Positions 12,521 to 20,623 of a stretch of DNA of 64,000 nucleotides are shown here, in pieces; position 1 is the stretch's first letter; every line of letters begins with the position of its first letter. The stretch is from Opitutus sp. (lineage in GTDB: Bacteria > Verrucomicrobiota > Verrucomicrobiia > Opitutales > Opitutaceae). The stretch lies in contig JACEUQ010000001.1 of assembly GCA_024998815.1 (NCBI GenBank), forward strand, positions 372,001-436,000. Direction: 5' to 3'. A program made the position numbers and the translations under genes. The notes beneath the pieces are model-generated. The model searched no databases, had not been told where the DNA came from, and saw only the letters and a program-made list of their open reading frames with translations.

Positions 12521-14020
12521 TCACCAGGAGAGCACCCAGTATTCGTCCTGGCTCACCTTTTGAGCCGCGGCGGCGGGGATCCAGCGTTCCTCAAAGCGCG
12601 GCCCCCACGAGTCCGACACGGCGATTTCCTTGGTTGCTCGGTTGTAACCGATGATCAGGCAGGCGTGGGCCGTCGTCGGGTCGGCGTAAAGTTTGTCGAT
12701 CTCACGCGCGGTGGGCGTGGGCTTCCATTTGGCGGGATCGCCGGCGTTTTTGCGGGCGGCGCTGTTTTCGTTGGCCATCGTGTTGTAGTCTGCGGTGGAA
12801 CAAAGCCCCCAAATGATTGGCCTGCCCTCGTCGATTAAACGCGCCACCGCCGCGACGTTCAGCTGGATCGAGACCCGTTCGAGTCCGCGCCCCTGTCGGC
12901 TCACGTAGTTGGCGGCGCCTTGAACCATCTCATGGAAACTCGTGCCGCCGCCAAAATCATTGCCGCCGCACGCAGCCAGCTCGTACATGTCGGCCGGGAT
13001 GCCAGCGTAACGCAGGTAACGCTCAAAGGTGGCTGGCACGCAGTAGCCTTTGGGCCCCTGATCCACCATAGGAAGCTGGTCGATCACGACGTCGCCCCCG
13101 GCGCGGCGGGCAACGCGCTCCTTGAGCAAACGGCGCACCTGGTCGTCGCCCAGCCGGGCTGTGGCCGTCTTGCCCGCTGGCATGATTTTTAACAACACCA
13201 TTTGGCCTGGGTCCTGGCTGACGAGCAGCGCCAGCCCGTGCCATTCCCAGCGCAGAGAAAGCCGGCCGGAATCGAGCCCGCCGAACAGCGCGCGTTCGCG
13301 TTTGGGCTCGCCCAGCTTTGCGGTGAGCCCCTTGGTCAGGGCGGTGAAGTCGCTTTTGAGCGTTTTCTCAAACGCCTTGAGTTCGGCCGCCGTCGGCTGG
13401 CTGCGGTCGTTGACACAGTGTTGGAAGCCAGGGAAATCGCCGCGATTGGCGAACTGTAACAGGATCGAGGTGACGCGTCCCTCGGCCGCCTGCAGCGAGA
13501 TCATCAACGCCTTAGCACCCAGAACCTCACGTCCGGGTTGAGGGTAGGCCCGAAAACCCTCGAAATGGGCATTCTTGCCCTCGACGGCCAGTTTCAGTCG
13601 GTGCGCAACGTCCGAGGGGCTGTCGTCCCAAAGCGTTTCGTCGGCCAGCAAGGGCAGCCCCAGGAAGGTGTTAAACGCGTTAAAATCTACGCCCGTCGTG
13701 GCCTCACCGGAGGGTGGCAGGGGCGCAGTCGGTTTCTCGGCGCGTTGGGGTGCAGCCGAAGGAGCTGGCAATGAGGCCGGCGCCGACGCGCTGGCCTGCT
13801 GGGCGACGTAGGCCAGATCCTCGGACGAGAGTTGGGCGCGTGAAAGCGAGAGCGTGCGCCCGTCGGGACGGCGCACGTTGACCTCCGTGGGCGTTGCGCT
13901 GACCAGGTCGGCGTCAAGTGTGCGGCCCAGGGTGTCGGTCCAGGTGCGGGCATGACCAGCGGTGGTGCAAAGCAACCCAATGCAGGCGAGGAGGATGAGG
14001 TGGGGCAGGGCGGCTAACAT
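12521..14020 (-). CDS. secreted protein with SHD1-like domain and C39-like cysteine peptidase domain
   Basis: The 499-residue protein begins with a signal peptide (LPHLILLACIGLLCTTAGHA). An SHD1-like segment follows (RTWTDTLGRTLDADLV to about residue 70), a small beta domain often found at the N-terminus of secreted Verrucomicrobia and Planctomycetes proteins. After an Ala/Pro linker and a long middle region, the C-terminal ~190 residues look like a papain-fold C39-like peptidase: QGPKGYCVPATFERYLRY (candidate nucleophile Cys in a Q...C pattern), TAHACLIIGYN (His) and VSDSWGPRF (Asp/Asn position). It is probably exported; the substrate is unknown. The domain calls are by motif only. Confidence 0.7.
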   Translation of the reverse strand: MLAALPHLILLACIGLLCTTAGHARTWTDTLGRTLDADLVSATPTEVNVRRPDGRTLSLSRAQLSSEDLAYVAQQASASAPASLPAPSAAPQRAEKPTAPLPPSGEATTGVDFNAFNTFLGLPLLADETLWDDSPSDVAHRLKLAVEGKNAHFEGFRAYPQPGREVLGAKALMISLQAAEGRVTSILLQFANRGDFPGFQHCVNDRSQPTAAELKAFEKTLKSDFTALTKGLTAKLGEPKRERALFGGLDSGRLSLRWEWHGLALLVSQDPGQMVLLKIMPAGKTATARLGDDQVRRLLKERVARRAGGDVVIDQLPMVDQGPKGYCVPATFERYLRYAGIPADMYELAACGGNDFGGGTSFHEMVQGAANYVSRQGRGLERVSIQLNVAAVARLIDEGRPIIWGLCSTADYNTMANENSAARKNAGDPAKWKPTPTAREIDKLYADPTTAHACLIIGYNRATKEIAVSDSWGPRFEERWIPAAAAQKVSQDEYWVLSW

Positions 14021-14318
14021 AAGATGGGGCGTAAGCTAGGCACGGCCTTTGGCCGAAGGAAATACTCAACCTGCAACTGGTTCTCTGCTGTAAGCCGGCG
14101 AGGGTGGGTTTAGGCGCTCCGTCTAACACTGGTTATGCCCCATAGAAAACTTCCTCAATCCGGGCTAATCTAACCCGACGCTGATCGGTCGAGGTGTGGT
14201 TTGGTGCAACAAACCGTGTTGCCGCTTAATTTATACCGCCATTGGGCCCGAGCCTCAGCCGCTCCTCGTCACCCGCAACCCAAGCTCCCACCCCAACCCC
14301 CCGAACGCCAAAAAGATT

Positions 14319-14699
14319 ATGAAAACCCCGCTACGCCTCATCCTTGTCTCGCTTGTACTCAGCGCTCTTACCTCCGTGGCCTATGCCGGTCCCGGTCCCC
14401 AACACTGGGAGAACCAGCGTCGTGCCGCACAGTTCAGGCAGCTTAAGCCCGGCGACAAACTGAACTACGTTTGCACCCAGTGCAAAACCGTCTCCGAGGT
14501 CCCCATTACCTCAAAAGAACAGGCTATGGAAATGTGCAAGGAGGGTGCCATGGTCACCTGCCCTTCTTGTCATATGAAAGCCAAGGCGACGGGGAAGCCT
14601 GGCAAGTCGGGGGACACTGCCGCCGAGCCTGAGGTTGTTTATGTCAACGAGAAGGGCGAGGAGTGTGGCTTCTTCGTTAAAGCAAATAATAAAAAGTAG
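14319..14699 (+). CDS. small secreted protein with two CxxC pairs
   Basis: I do not recognise this 126-residue protein. The ATG chosen (MKTPLRLILVSLVL) begins a clear signal peptide ending near AYAGPG. The mature part has CTQC and CPSC separated by about 30 residues, a zinc-ribbon-like arrangement (YVCTQCKTVSEVP ... MVTCPSCHMKAKA), then a Lys/Gly-rich linker and a terminal ECGFFVKANNKK. It is divergent from the peptidase gene. The two share a roughly 300-bp upstream region in which I see no further gene. Confidence 0.65.
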   Translation: MKTPLRLILVSLVLSALTSVAYAGPGPQHWENQRRAAQFRQLKPGDKLNYVCTQCKTVSEVPITSKEQAMEMCKEGAMVTCPSCHMKAKATGKPGKSGDTAAEPEVVYVNEKGEECGFFVKANNKK

Positions 14700-15259
14700 G
14701 CTCCATTCGTTTCATCCTGATAATTCAGATGTTATCGGCGGGTAGCCCCCGGTCGATTGGCCACAAAAACCACAAAATAACACAAAATCGAAGGCCCCGA
14801 TCCATTTAACCGCGAAGGCTCGCGCAGGTGCGCGAGGGAGAACGCTATTACTTGTTAATCAACTGGATTTATCCACTTCGCGTGTCTCTGGTAGGCAGTA
14901 ATATTTAGTCGCCCCTGAATAATTCATAAGCTGATGACTAATATTAACTTGAGGTTTTTATTGTGCTCCTGTTTTCCTGGCTAAGTCTAGACACACCAAC
15001 AAAAACAGGGGAAATCGATGAAGCCAAAAGCCACCGTCCACCAAGCGCAGCGGGAACTGTTCCGAACCGAGTTGGAGGGTTTGGTGGATGCGGGCCATGC
15101 CCTAGTGATGTCGTAAGGGATGCGGTAGGGCTTAAAGTACCGTTAATGCGTTGGGTTTGGGGCTTCCAGCCAAAGAAGCGACGAGAGCGTACCACGAATG
15201 ACCCGCACCTCCCGAGGACTGATACCATTTCGCGATCAAAGAAATACAAACGAACCATT

Positions 15260-15349
15260 TTAACCACTAATGAACACTAATTTCCACTAATAAAAACAAG
15301 GGATTCGTCGCTTCTTGATTAGTGTATCTTGTTGTTCATTAGTGGTTAA
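15260..15349. repeat. inverted repeat with TTAACCACTAATGAACA arms
   Basis: TTAACCACTAATGAACA (15260-15276) is repeated inverted at 15333-15349, perfect over 17 bp. A second inner pair (ACTAAT / ATTAGT) lies inside. The TTAACCACT-type end recurs in the elements at 15536-15621 and 19346-19502. Confidence 0.75.
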
Positions 15350-15417
15350 GAATCCGGTTGTTTTAAGGTTGGGTGATGGGTCGCTACTGACGTGATCACG
15401 GTAGTGGTCGGGTTTTA

Positions 15418-15466
15418 ATGCGTATGAATGCAAAATGGTATGATACCATTTCTCATTCATACGCAT
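15418..15466. repeat. 49-bp near-perfect palindrome
   Basis: ATGCGTATGAATG (15418-15430) mirrors CATTCATACGCAT (15454-15466), and the inner AATGGTAT mirrors ATACCATT about base 15442. Only a 3-base step on each side is unpaired. It could extrude as a cruciform. It is not linked to any gene. Confidence 0.7.
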
Positions 15467-15535
15467 AAAAACTTGGTAACAGTTCAGACTCACCGCACCA
15501 GCAACCAAGCAGCCAAACATCAAGCAGCGGAATTT

Positions 15536-15621
15536 TTAACCACTTATGAACGGGTATATGCTAATTCAGAAGCATCGATTCCATGGTTTTATTAGCGGCA
15601 TACCCGTTCATTAGCGGTTAA
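15536..15621. repeat. imperfect inverted repeat, TTAACCAC family
   Basis: The arms are about 30 bp: TTAACCACTTATGAACGGGT and a following ATGCTAAT at 15536-15565 pair with 15591-15621 (ATTAGCGGCATACCCGTTCA then TTAGCGGTTAA), with a few mismatches. The outer end is the same TTAACCAC type as the repeat at 15260. Confidence 0.7.
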
Positions 15622-15705
15622 CTCTAATGCCTGTAAGGCATGGCCCGGATAAATCTCGGGATAAGCAAGTTGCGCTATAATATTAATATACGAACAAAGG
15701 AATCG

Positions 15706-15712
15706 AGTACAC
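15706..15712. repeat. 7-bp target site duplication, left copy
   Basis: AGTACAC directly abuts the left terminal repeat and is repeated exactly at 19095-19101 after the right terminal repeat. IS21-family insertion makes duplications of 4-8 bp, so this fixes both element boundaries. Confidence 0.88.
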
Positions 15713-15752
15713 TGTGAGCGGCGAGCGGGAAAGCGTCTATTTCTGGCGGTTA
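15713..15752 (+). repeat. left terminal inverted repeat of the IS21 element
   Basis: The 40 bp pair with 19055-19094: 11 outer and 19 inner bases are identical, and the 10 between differ. Pyrimidine-rich repeats (CTTCTTC, then GTGG) between 15760 and 15830 may be further transposase-binding sites of the kind IS21 ends carry. Confidence 0.9.
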
Positions 15753-15904
15753 GGAATGCACTTCTTCTTCGGTGGATCTTCTTCCCCTTAAAAAGAGTAA
15801 TACTCTTCTTCCGTGGGTGGGTTTTCTTCCCTGTCCGGCTGGGGATATGAGGGGTGCGAATGGGTGGAGATTGAACCGGCGGGACGCTTGGCGGATGCAC
15901 AGCG

Positions 15905-16462
15905 ATGCATCCAACCGGTTCACGCAAGTGTTTGCACTGTGTCGATTTCTTTCTGCCCGACGCGCATAACCGCGAGCGTCAGCGCTACTGCGGGAAGCCG
16001 GGATGCCGACGGGCGAGCCGGGCGGCCAGTCAGGCCAAATGGTTGGCGAAGCCGGAGAACCTCGACCACTGGAAAGGCCCAGAAAATGTCCAACGGGTGC
16101 AGGAGTGGCGGAAGGCCAATCCGGGGTACTCAAGGCGGAGGGGGCCGCGACGGCGGGTGGCGTTACAAGACATCCCAACTACGCAATCCGTTGTGCACCA
16201 GCCTAAAGCCGAGCCGGTCGCCGAGGTGGCGTTACCGAATCCCTGCGTGCCGTTACAAGACAGATGGGAGTCGCAAAACCCTGTGCTCGTGGGGCTTATC
16301 GCGCAGTTCGCCGGAGTGACGTTACAAGAGGACCTCGAACCCATGCTGCGACACCTGCAATCCCGGGGGCGGGTGATCCTGGGCATCGACGTCCAGCCGC
16401 CCGATTATGCAAAAACAACCGATCGATCGCGAACAACTCCGGCGCACGCCGGCCCAGTTTAG
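15905..16462 (+). CDS. IS21 accessory protein 1, Cys-rich N-terminus
   Basis: 185 residues, with no enzymatic motif recognised. The N-terminal 60 residues hold a zinc-finger-like pattern: CLHC at residues 9-12, then RERQRYCGKPGCRRASR. A basic KW-rich region follows (SQAKWLAKPENLDHWKGPEN). I have the impression that similar short Cys-rich proteins sit beside IS21 genes in other bacteria, but I cannot verify this here. The C-terminal half contains three short near-repeats, VALQD, VPLQD and VTLQE, each encoded by a copy of CGTTACAAGA (16161, 16251, 16320). It overlaps the next gene by 56 bp. DNA binding is an inference from the Cys and Arg content. Confidence 0.7.
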   Translation: MHPTGSRKCLHCVDFFLPDAHNRERQRYCGKPGCRRASRAASQAKWLAKPENLDHWKGPENVQRVQEWRKANPGYSRRRGPRRRVALQDIPTTQSVVHQPKAEPVAEVALPNPCVPLQDRWESQNPVLVGLIAQFAGVTLQEDLEPMLRHLQSRGRVILGIDVQPPDYAKTTDRSRTTPAHAGPV

Positions 16463-16766
16463 CTGGCTGGACCACCGGCTGGTGCGGGGCAATTACCTGG
16501 GGCGGGCCAGTGCCCCCGCCTGGGGCCTCTATCTGGTCCTGGTCACCGTGGGCGACGCCGACGGGCTGAGTTACTACGCCACGCGCACCCTGGCCCGGCT
16601 GCTCACGCTCAGCGAGGACGGCCTGGTCGAGGCGCGCCGGCAGTTAATCGAGGCCGGGGTGATCGCCTACGCCGCGCCACTTTACCAGGTGCTCTCCTTG
16701 GACCGGGGCAGGCCAACGCACACGCTGGCGGCAACGCCGCCGCCGAGCCGGGAGGTGGGCGCGTGA
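16407..16766 (+). CDS. IS21 accessory protein 2, winged-helix-like
   Basis: 119 residues. After a hydrophobic helix (WGLYLVLVTVGDADGLSYY), the stretch TRTLARLLTLSEDGLVEARR then QLIEAGVIAYAAPLYQVLSL looks like a helix-turn-helix with a beta wing. This pattern is common in MarR/replication-initiator-like winged helices. Its stop overlaps the istA GTG start by 4 bases, and GGAGGTGG precedes istA inside it, so istA translation is probably coupled. A regulatory or target-binding role for the transposase is inferred from position only. Confidence 0.72.
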   Translation: MQKQPIDREQLRRTPAQFSWLDHRLVRGNYLGRASAPAWGLYLVLVTVGDADGLSYYATRTLARLLTLSEDGLVEARRQLIEAGVIAYAAPLYQVLSLDRGRPTHTLAATPPPSREVGA

Positions 16767-18229
16767 TCGATTACGAACTGTATTGCCGGATAAAACAGGC
16801 GGAGGCGGCCGGTCACAGTGCGCCGCAAATCGCCCGCTCGCTCCAGTTGCACGTGCAGACGGTGAGGCGCTGGCAGGCGCAGGAAAAGTACGTGCGCAGC
16901 CAGGCCGCGCAGGTGCCTAGGCCAAGCAAGCTCGACGTGCACAAGCCGGCGATCGCGCGCTGGCTGGAGGCCCATCCGTTCACCGCCATGCAGCTCTGGC
17001 AAAAGGTGCGCGAGCGGGGGTACACGGGCGGGTATTCAATTTTGAAAGACTACGTGCGGCGGGTGCGGCCGAGGAACCTGGAGGCGTTTCTTACCCTCAA
17101 GTTTGCCCCCGGCCAGACCGCGCAGGTGGACTGGGGCAGTTTTGGCGCGGTGGAGGTGGACGGCACCCGGCGGGCTTTAAGTTTTTTCGTCATGGTTTTG
17201 GGGTACAGCCGGTTCCTGCATGTGGAATTTACCCTCGGGCAGGGCCAGGAGTGGTGGCTGGGCTGTCACCGGCGCGCCTTTGAAAAACTCGGCGGGGTGC
17301 CGCGCGAGGTGATGGTGGACAACTGCAAGACGGCCGTCCTCTCGCATGTGCCCGGGACCGACCCGGTGTACAACGCCCAGTACCTGGACTTTGCCCGGCA
17401 CTACGGGTTTACGATAAAAGCGTGCGGGCCGGGGCATCCGCAGTCCAAGGGCATGGTGGAAAACGCGGTGGGTTACGTGAAAAAAAGCTTCCTTGGCGGG
17501 CGGCAGATGAACGGGTTTACCGAGCTGGGGCCGGCCGCCAGCTTGTGGCTGGAAACGGTGGCCAACGTGCGCGTTCACGCTGAAACCCAGGGCCGGCCGG
17601 TGGACCGGCTGCCCGAGGAGCGCGCTGCGCTCCTGCCGCTTAACCCGGTGGCCAGTCCGGCGGTGCGCACCTTAAGCGTGCGGGCGTCGCGGCGGTGCCG
17701 GGTGAGTATCGAAACGAACCGCTACTCGGTGCCCACGAAGTTTGCCGGGGCGCTACTCACCGCGCAGATCGAGGGGGCGCAGGTGAGGTTTTATGCGGAC
17801 CGCACCCTGGTGGCCGAGCATGCCCGCAGTTTTGCCCGCCGCGCCGATGTGGAAAACCCCGAGCATGTGCGCGAACTCGAGGAGCGCAAACGGCAGGGGG
17901 CGCGGCAGCGCCTGCGGCTACGGTTTTTGGAACTGAGCCCGGCGGCACCCGCCTACCAACGGGGGCTGGAGGAGCGCCGGCTCAACGCGGGACACCACCT
18001 GGCGACTATCGTGGGTTTGGTGGCCCTGTATGGAACGGAGGCAGTCGGCCGGGCGATCGAAAGCGCCCATGAACTCGGCGCCTACTCCAGCGATTACATC
18101 CTCAACTTGCTCGAACAACGCGCGCGGGCCTTGCCGCAAGCCGGGCCGATCCACCTCACCCGCGCCGACGCGTTGGCCGCACTGGAACTCGAACTGCGTC
18201 CCCCGGATTTAAGCCCCTATACCCAATGA
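16763..18229 (+). CDS. istA: IS21-family transposase
   Basis: 488 residues from a GTG start with a good ribosome-binding site (GGAGGTGG at 16751). The N-terminal helix-turn-helix (HSAPQIARSLQLHVQTVRRW) binds the element ends. The rve/RNase H-fold core shows the catalytic triad: Asp in AQVDWGSFG (about residue 118), Asp in EVMVDNCKT (about 180) and Glu in SKGMVENAVGYVKK (about 232). The C-terminal half has the usual RYSVP segment. It acts with IstB, whose start overlaps its stop (ATGA). Confidence 0.95.
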   Translation: MIDYELYCRIKQAEAAGHSAPQIARSLQLHVQTVRRWQAQEKYVRSQAAQVPRPSKLDVHKPAIARWLEAHPFTAMQLWQKVRERGYTGGYSILKDYVRRVRPRNLEAFLTLKFAPGQTAQVDWGSFGAVEVDGTRRALSFFVMVLGYSRFLHVEFTLGQGQEWWLGCHRRAFEKLGGVPREVMVDNCKTAVLSHVPGTDPVYNAQYLDFARHYGFTIKACGPGHPQSKGMVENAVGYVKKSFLGGRQMNGFTELGPAASLWLETVANVRVHAETQGRPVDRLPEERAALLPLNPVASPAVRTLSVRASRRCRVSIETNRYSVPTKFAGALLTAQIEGAQVRFYADRTLVAEHARSFARRADVENPEHVRELEERKRQGARQRLRLRFLELSPAAPAYQRGLEERRLNAGHHLATIVGLVALYGTEAVGRAIESAHELGAYSSDYILNLLEQRARALPQAGPIHLTRADALAALELELRPPDLSPYTQ

Positions 18230-18993
18230 AAACAGAACCCGAAAAAACCGATTTATTAAAAGATCAACTCAAGTACCTGAAACTCGGTTACCTGCTGCGC
18301 CACCACGGCGAACTCACGGCCGAGGCGGCCAAGGCGCGCTGTTCGCACGCCGAATTTTTACGCCGACTGGTGCAGGCCGAGACCCAGGACCGCCAGATCC
18401 GGGCGCTGGAGCGGCGCATCCAGGCAGCGCGCTTCCCGGTCAAGAAAACCGTCGACCAGTTCCAGTGGGACTGGCCCAAGGAGTTGAACGAAGCGCAGGT
18501 GCGGCACCTCTTCGAACTGGGCTTTGTCAAGGAGCGCACCAACGCGGTGTTTTGCGGTGGTGTGGGGCTTGGGAAGACACATCTCGCGAGCGCGTTGGGC
18601 TACGCGGCGTGCCAGGCGGGCTACACGGTGCTGTTTACGACGGCGGTGGACGCGATCAACGCTTTGGTCACCGCCCAGTCCCTGCACCGGTTGCAAGCCG
18701 AGTTGAAGCGTTACATGACCCCTGCGGTGCTCGTGCTCGATGAGGTCGGCTACCTGCCGCTCGACAAGTCGGGGGCCGACCTGCTCTTCCAGATCGTCAG
18801 CCAACGCTACGAACGCGGCTCGCTGATCGTCACCACCAACAAGGCCTACAAACACTGGGCAGGGATCTTTAACAACGACGCTGGCATCACCGCGGCGATC
18901 CTGGACCGCCTACTGCACCGGGCCCAGACCGTCGTCATCGAGGGCAAATCCTACCGCATGAAAGACCGCCTGGCCGACGAACCTGCAAGCTGA
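18226..18993 (+). CDS. istB: IS21 transposition helper ATPase
   Basis: 255-residue AAA+ protein related to DnaC. It carries a Walker A in FCGGVGLGKTHLASALGY (about residue 110), a Walker B in LVLDEVGYLPLD (about 170) and a sensor-like SLIVTTNKAYKHW. Family members assemble on target DNA as ATP-dependent oligomers and stimulate IstA. The start ATG overlaps the istA stop by 4 bases. The protein is full length. Confidence 0.95.
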   Translation: MKTEPEKTDLLKDQLKYLKLGYLLRHHGELTAEAAKARCSHAEFLRRLVQAETQDRQIRALERRIQAARFPVKKTVDQFQWDWPKELNEAQVRHLFELGFVKERTNAVFCGGVGLGKTHLASALGYAACQAGYTVLFTTAVDAINALVTAQSLHRLQAELKRYMTPAVLVLDEVGYLPLDKSGADLLFQIVSQRYERGSLIVTTNKAYKHWAGIFNNDAGITAAILDRLLHRAQTVVIEGKSYRMKDRLADEPAS

Positions 18994-19054
18994 CCGGGCC
19001 TGATGATCGGCCCCTGGCGGGGCCGGTCATCGGCTTTTACGACAGGTGATTTTG

Positions 19055-19094
19055 TAACCGCCAGAAATAGACGGTGTTCGCGCCGCCGCTCACA
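19055..19094 (-). repeat. right terminal inverted repeat of the IS21 element
   Basis: Inverse partner of 15713-15752. Just inside it, the reverse strand continues GGCGGTTACAAAATCA, which resembles the CGTTACAAGA repeats within accessory gene 1. Confidence 0.9.
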
Positions 19095-19101
19095 AGTACA
19101 C
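19095..19101. repeat. 7-bp target site duplication, right copy
   Basis: AGTACAC, identical to 15706-15712. Confidence 0.88.
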
Positions 19102-19128
19102 CGAACCGAAACGCCCCCGAGTCCCTGA

Positions 19129-19244
19129 CGAAAGAGAACGAGTAAGAGAACGAGAACGATTCAATCCCCGTCCACCGATCGGCACGTCAGCGGCATCGCT
19201 GAATTCCGTATCGTTCTCGTTCTCTTAATCTTACTCGTTCTCGA
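19129..19244. repeat. inverted repeat built from GAGAACGA motifs
   Basis: On the left, GACGAAAGAGAACGAGTAAG then AGAACGAGAACGAT (about 19129-19161). On the right, ATCGTTCTCGTTCTCTTAAT then CTTACTCGTTCTCGATC (about 19208-19244), the reverse complement with a small insertion. Single-arm versions of the same sequence occur near 48371 and 49322. Confidence 0.7.
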
Positions 19245-19345
19245 TCCGACGCCGATTGCTCGAGGTAGAGCATGCCTTAACGGCATTGCGGTTAACTCGG
19301 TTCGTTTGTATTTATTTGAGTGAGAAATGGACTGAGTTCGATCCG

Positions 19346-19502
19346 TTTTAACCACTGATGATCACTGATAATCACTGATGTCGGACACTAAAACCAAGCC
19401 CCTCCGAAATAGTTTTTTATGCCAGTTTTCGACGCCCCTACGCCCCGGGCAGAGTCTTCTTGATTTTATCAGTGAATATCAGTGCCCTAAAGGGGTTAAA
19501 AA
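19346..19502. repeat. imperfect inverted repeat, TTTTAACC ... CACTGAT family
   Basis: TTTTAACCACTGATGATCAC and the following TGATAATCACTGATG (19346-19380) are matched inverted by TTATCAGTGAATATCAGTGC ... GGGGTTAAAA near 19466-19502. Ends resemble those of the elements at 15260 and 15536. A half copy (GTTAACCACTGATGAGCAC) lies near 46223 between moaD and moaE. Confidence 0.6.
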
Positions 19503-19784
19503 TCGGGGATCTGAGAGTAATGTTTTACCACCAGCGCCTAATTGGTACTTTAGCTTCTTCCTGATCCCTAAGGTGCCTTTTTCAGGGCCGACTAATTCTC
19601 GATCAAAGTGAGAGCCATTAACGCGGACGGGGCATACGTTTAGTAGGTAGTATGGGAGAGACGACCTCCGTGTCGTCCGTACCGAACCAGCCCACACGGA
19701 GGTGGGCCCTCCCTCGATCATCGGTATACAATCTTCCGCAAAAACCTATTTGGATTCGCCCCTTTTTGCCCGCTTTCTGGCAAT

Positions 19785-19799
19785 CCCCCCCCCCCCCCC
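19785..19799. repeat. run of 15 C
   Basis: Uninterrupted homopolymer about 20 bp downstream of the stop of the hypothetical gene at 19818-20471. Other runs of at least 10 lie at 29935-29945 (11 C), 46554-46563 (10 G) and 52643-52653 (11 G, between napD and napA). Confidence 0.8.
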
Positions 19800-19817
19800 G
19801 AGCCTGGCTCCGGCCTA

Positions 19818-20471
19818 TTAATTCGACCGGAAACCCAGTGCGTCCAGTTCACTCAGCAGGAAGGGCGCGCTCGCCAGCACTTCCTGGAGTTTATGCAGCG
19901 CCTCGGCACGGCTGGACACCTCGCAGGACGCGGCGCCATCGTCGGCATCGTGCAGGTGAATCGACCAATGTCCGGCGTGCGCATCGCCCGTGAGTTCCTG
20001 TAGCGAGCCATACACGTAATTGCCGGTTAAGCCGGGGTGGGGGCCGGCACCGGGCACCATCAACAGGCTGTGGATCGGGTCGCGCACCACTTCGACGCCC
20101 TGCTTGGTGCGGTGATGCAGTCGCCGTGCGACGACGATTGAACGAGCCGCCTCGGCCTTTTCGAGCAACGCGGCCGGCAGTGACTGTTCGTAGCGGTTAA
20201 AAACACTCGTGTCCGTTTCCAGTTCGGACTCATCGACCTTGCCCGCCAAGAAGGCTTCGAGGTTATGTGCGTAAAATACCGGCAGGCTCGCCAGCGAGCG
20301 CACGGTGACGAGGCCACCCTTGTGGTCGGCCGAGGCGTAAACCTGGTGCGAGGCCCGCAGGCGCTTGAGCGCATCTTGATAAGCCGGGGTATGGGGTACT
20401 GCGCCCACCGGGCTCAGCTCAATCTTGTCGAGCACCGCCTGATCAAACTGGGCATGAGGGTCTTGGGACAT
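19818..20471 (-). CDS. conserved-looking hypothetical protein
   Basis: 217 residues, soluble, acidic, with no signal peptide or transmembrane segment. I do not recognise a family. Notable are a His/Asp-rich stretch (DAHAGHWSIHLHDADDGAAS) near residue 165 and a preceding GAGPHPGLTGNYVYGSLQEL. Codon use fits the surrounding core genes. It is a lone gene, with poly-C and palindromes downstream and a dispersed repeat upstream. Confidence 0.65.
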   Translation of the reverse strand: MSQDPHAQFDQAVLDKIELSPVGAVPHTPAYQDALKRLRASHQVYASADHKGGLVTVRSLASLPVFYAHNLEAFLAGKVDESELETDTSVFNRYEQSLPAALLEKAEAARSIVVARRLHHRTKQGVEVVRDPIHSLLMVPGAGPHPGLTGNYVYGSLQELTGDAHAGHWSIHLHDADDGAASCEVSSRAEALHKLQEVLASAPFLLSELDALGFRSN

Positions 20472-20623
20472 AGGTGGAGTGATAAGCCTTCTTTTCTATA
20501 AAACGAGGTCGTTTAATTATTGGTGGCAAATAAGTAAGGGGATCTGATGCGGGGTATCACGTTTCGTGCAGTCCGGTTTGAATTCACTTTCACGGTGGGC
20601 GTAACGAAATCGGTTCATTGGGG

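Larger units (their letters stand above)
14700..15705. other. gene-poor palindrome-rich region left of the IS21 element
   Basis: About 1 kb without a convincing gene. Short frames here lack family resemblance and codon bias. The base composition drops below that of the neighbours. It holds three palindromic elements annotated separately (15260-15349, 15418-15466, 15536-15621). A segment near 15221-15258 (GATACCATTTCGCG then AAATACAAACGAACC) recurs inverted at about 19298-19335 on the far side of the IS. Confidence 0.6.
15713..19094 (+). mobile_element. complete IS21-family insertion sequence with two accessory genes
   Basis: The ends are 40-bp imperfect inverted repeats (15713-15752 and 19055-19094) that share an outer TGTGAGCGGCG and an inner CGTCTATTTCTGGCGGTTA, with 10 variable bases between. 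The element is flanked by the 7-bp duplication AGTACAC. At 3382 bp it is longer than a standard two-gene IS21 (about 2-2.5 kb) because two extra genes precede istA. All four genes are co-directional and overlap, so they form one transcript. No frameshift or premature stop is seen, and the matching target duplication suggests a fairly recent insertion. It landed in the palindrome-rich region. Confidence 0.93.
19102..19817. other. gene-poor palindrome-rich region right of the IS21 element
   Basis: About 700 bp with no convincing gene. It holds the GAGAACGA-rich inverted repeat (19129-19244), the CACTGAT inverted repeat (19346-19502) and a run of 15 C (19785-19799). Before the IS insertion this was contiguous with 14700-15712. 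Confidence 0.6.

Noticed and set aside
14944-15523. Short frames in the palindrome zone as genes
   Set aside because: They follow the symmetry of the inverted repeats, lack start signals and resemble no protein family.
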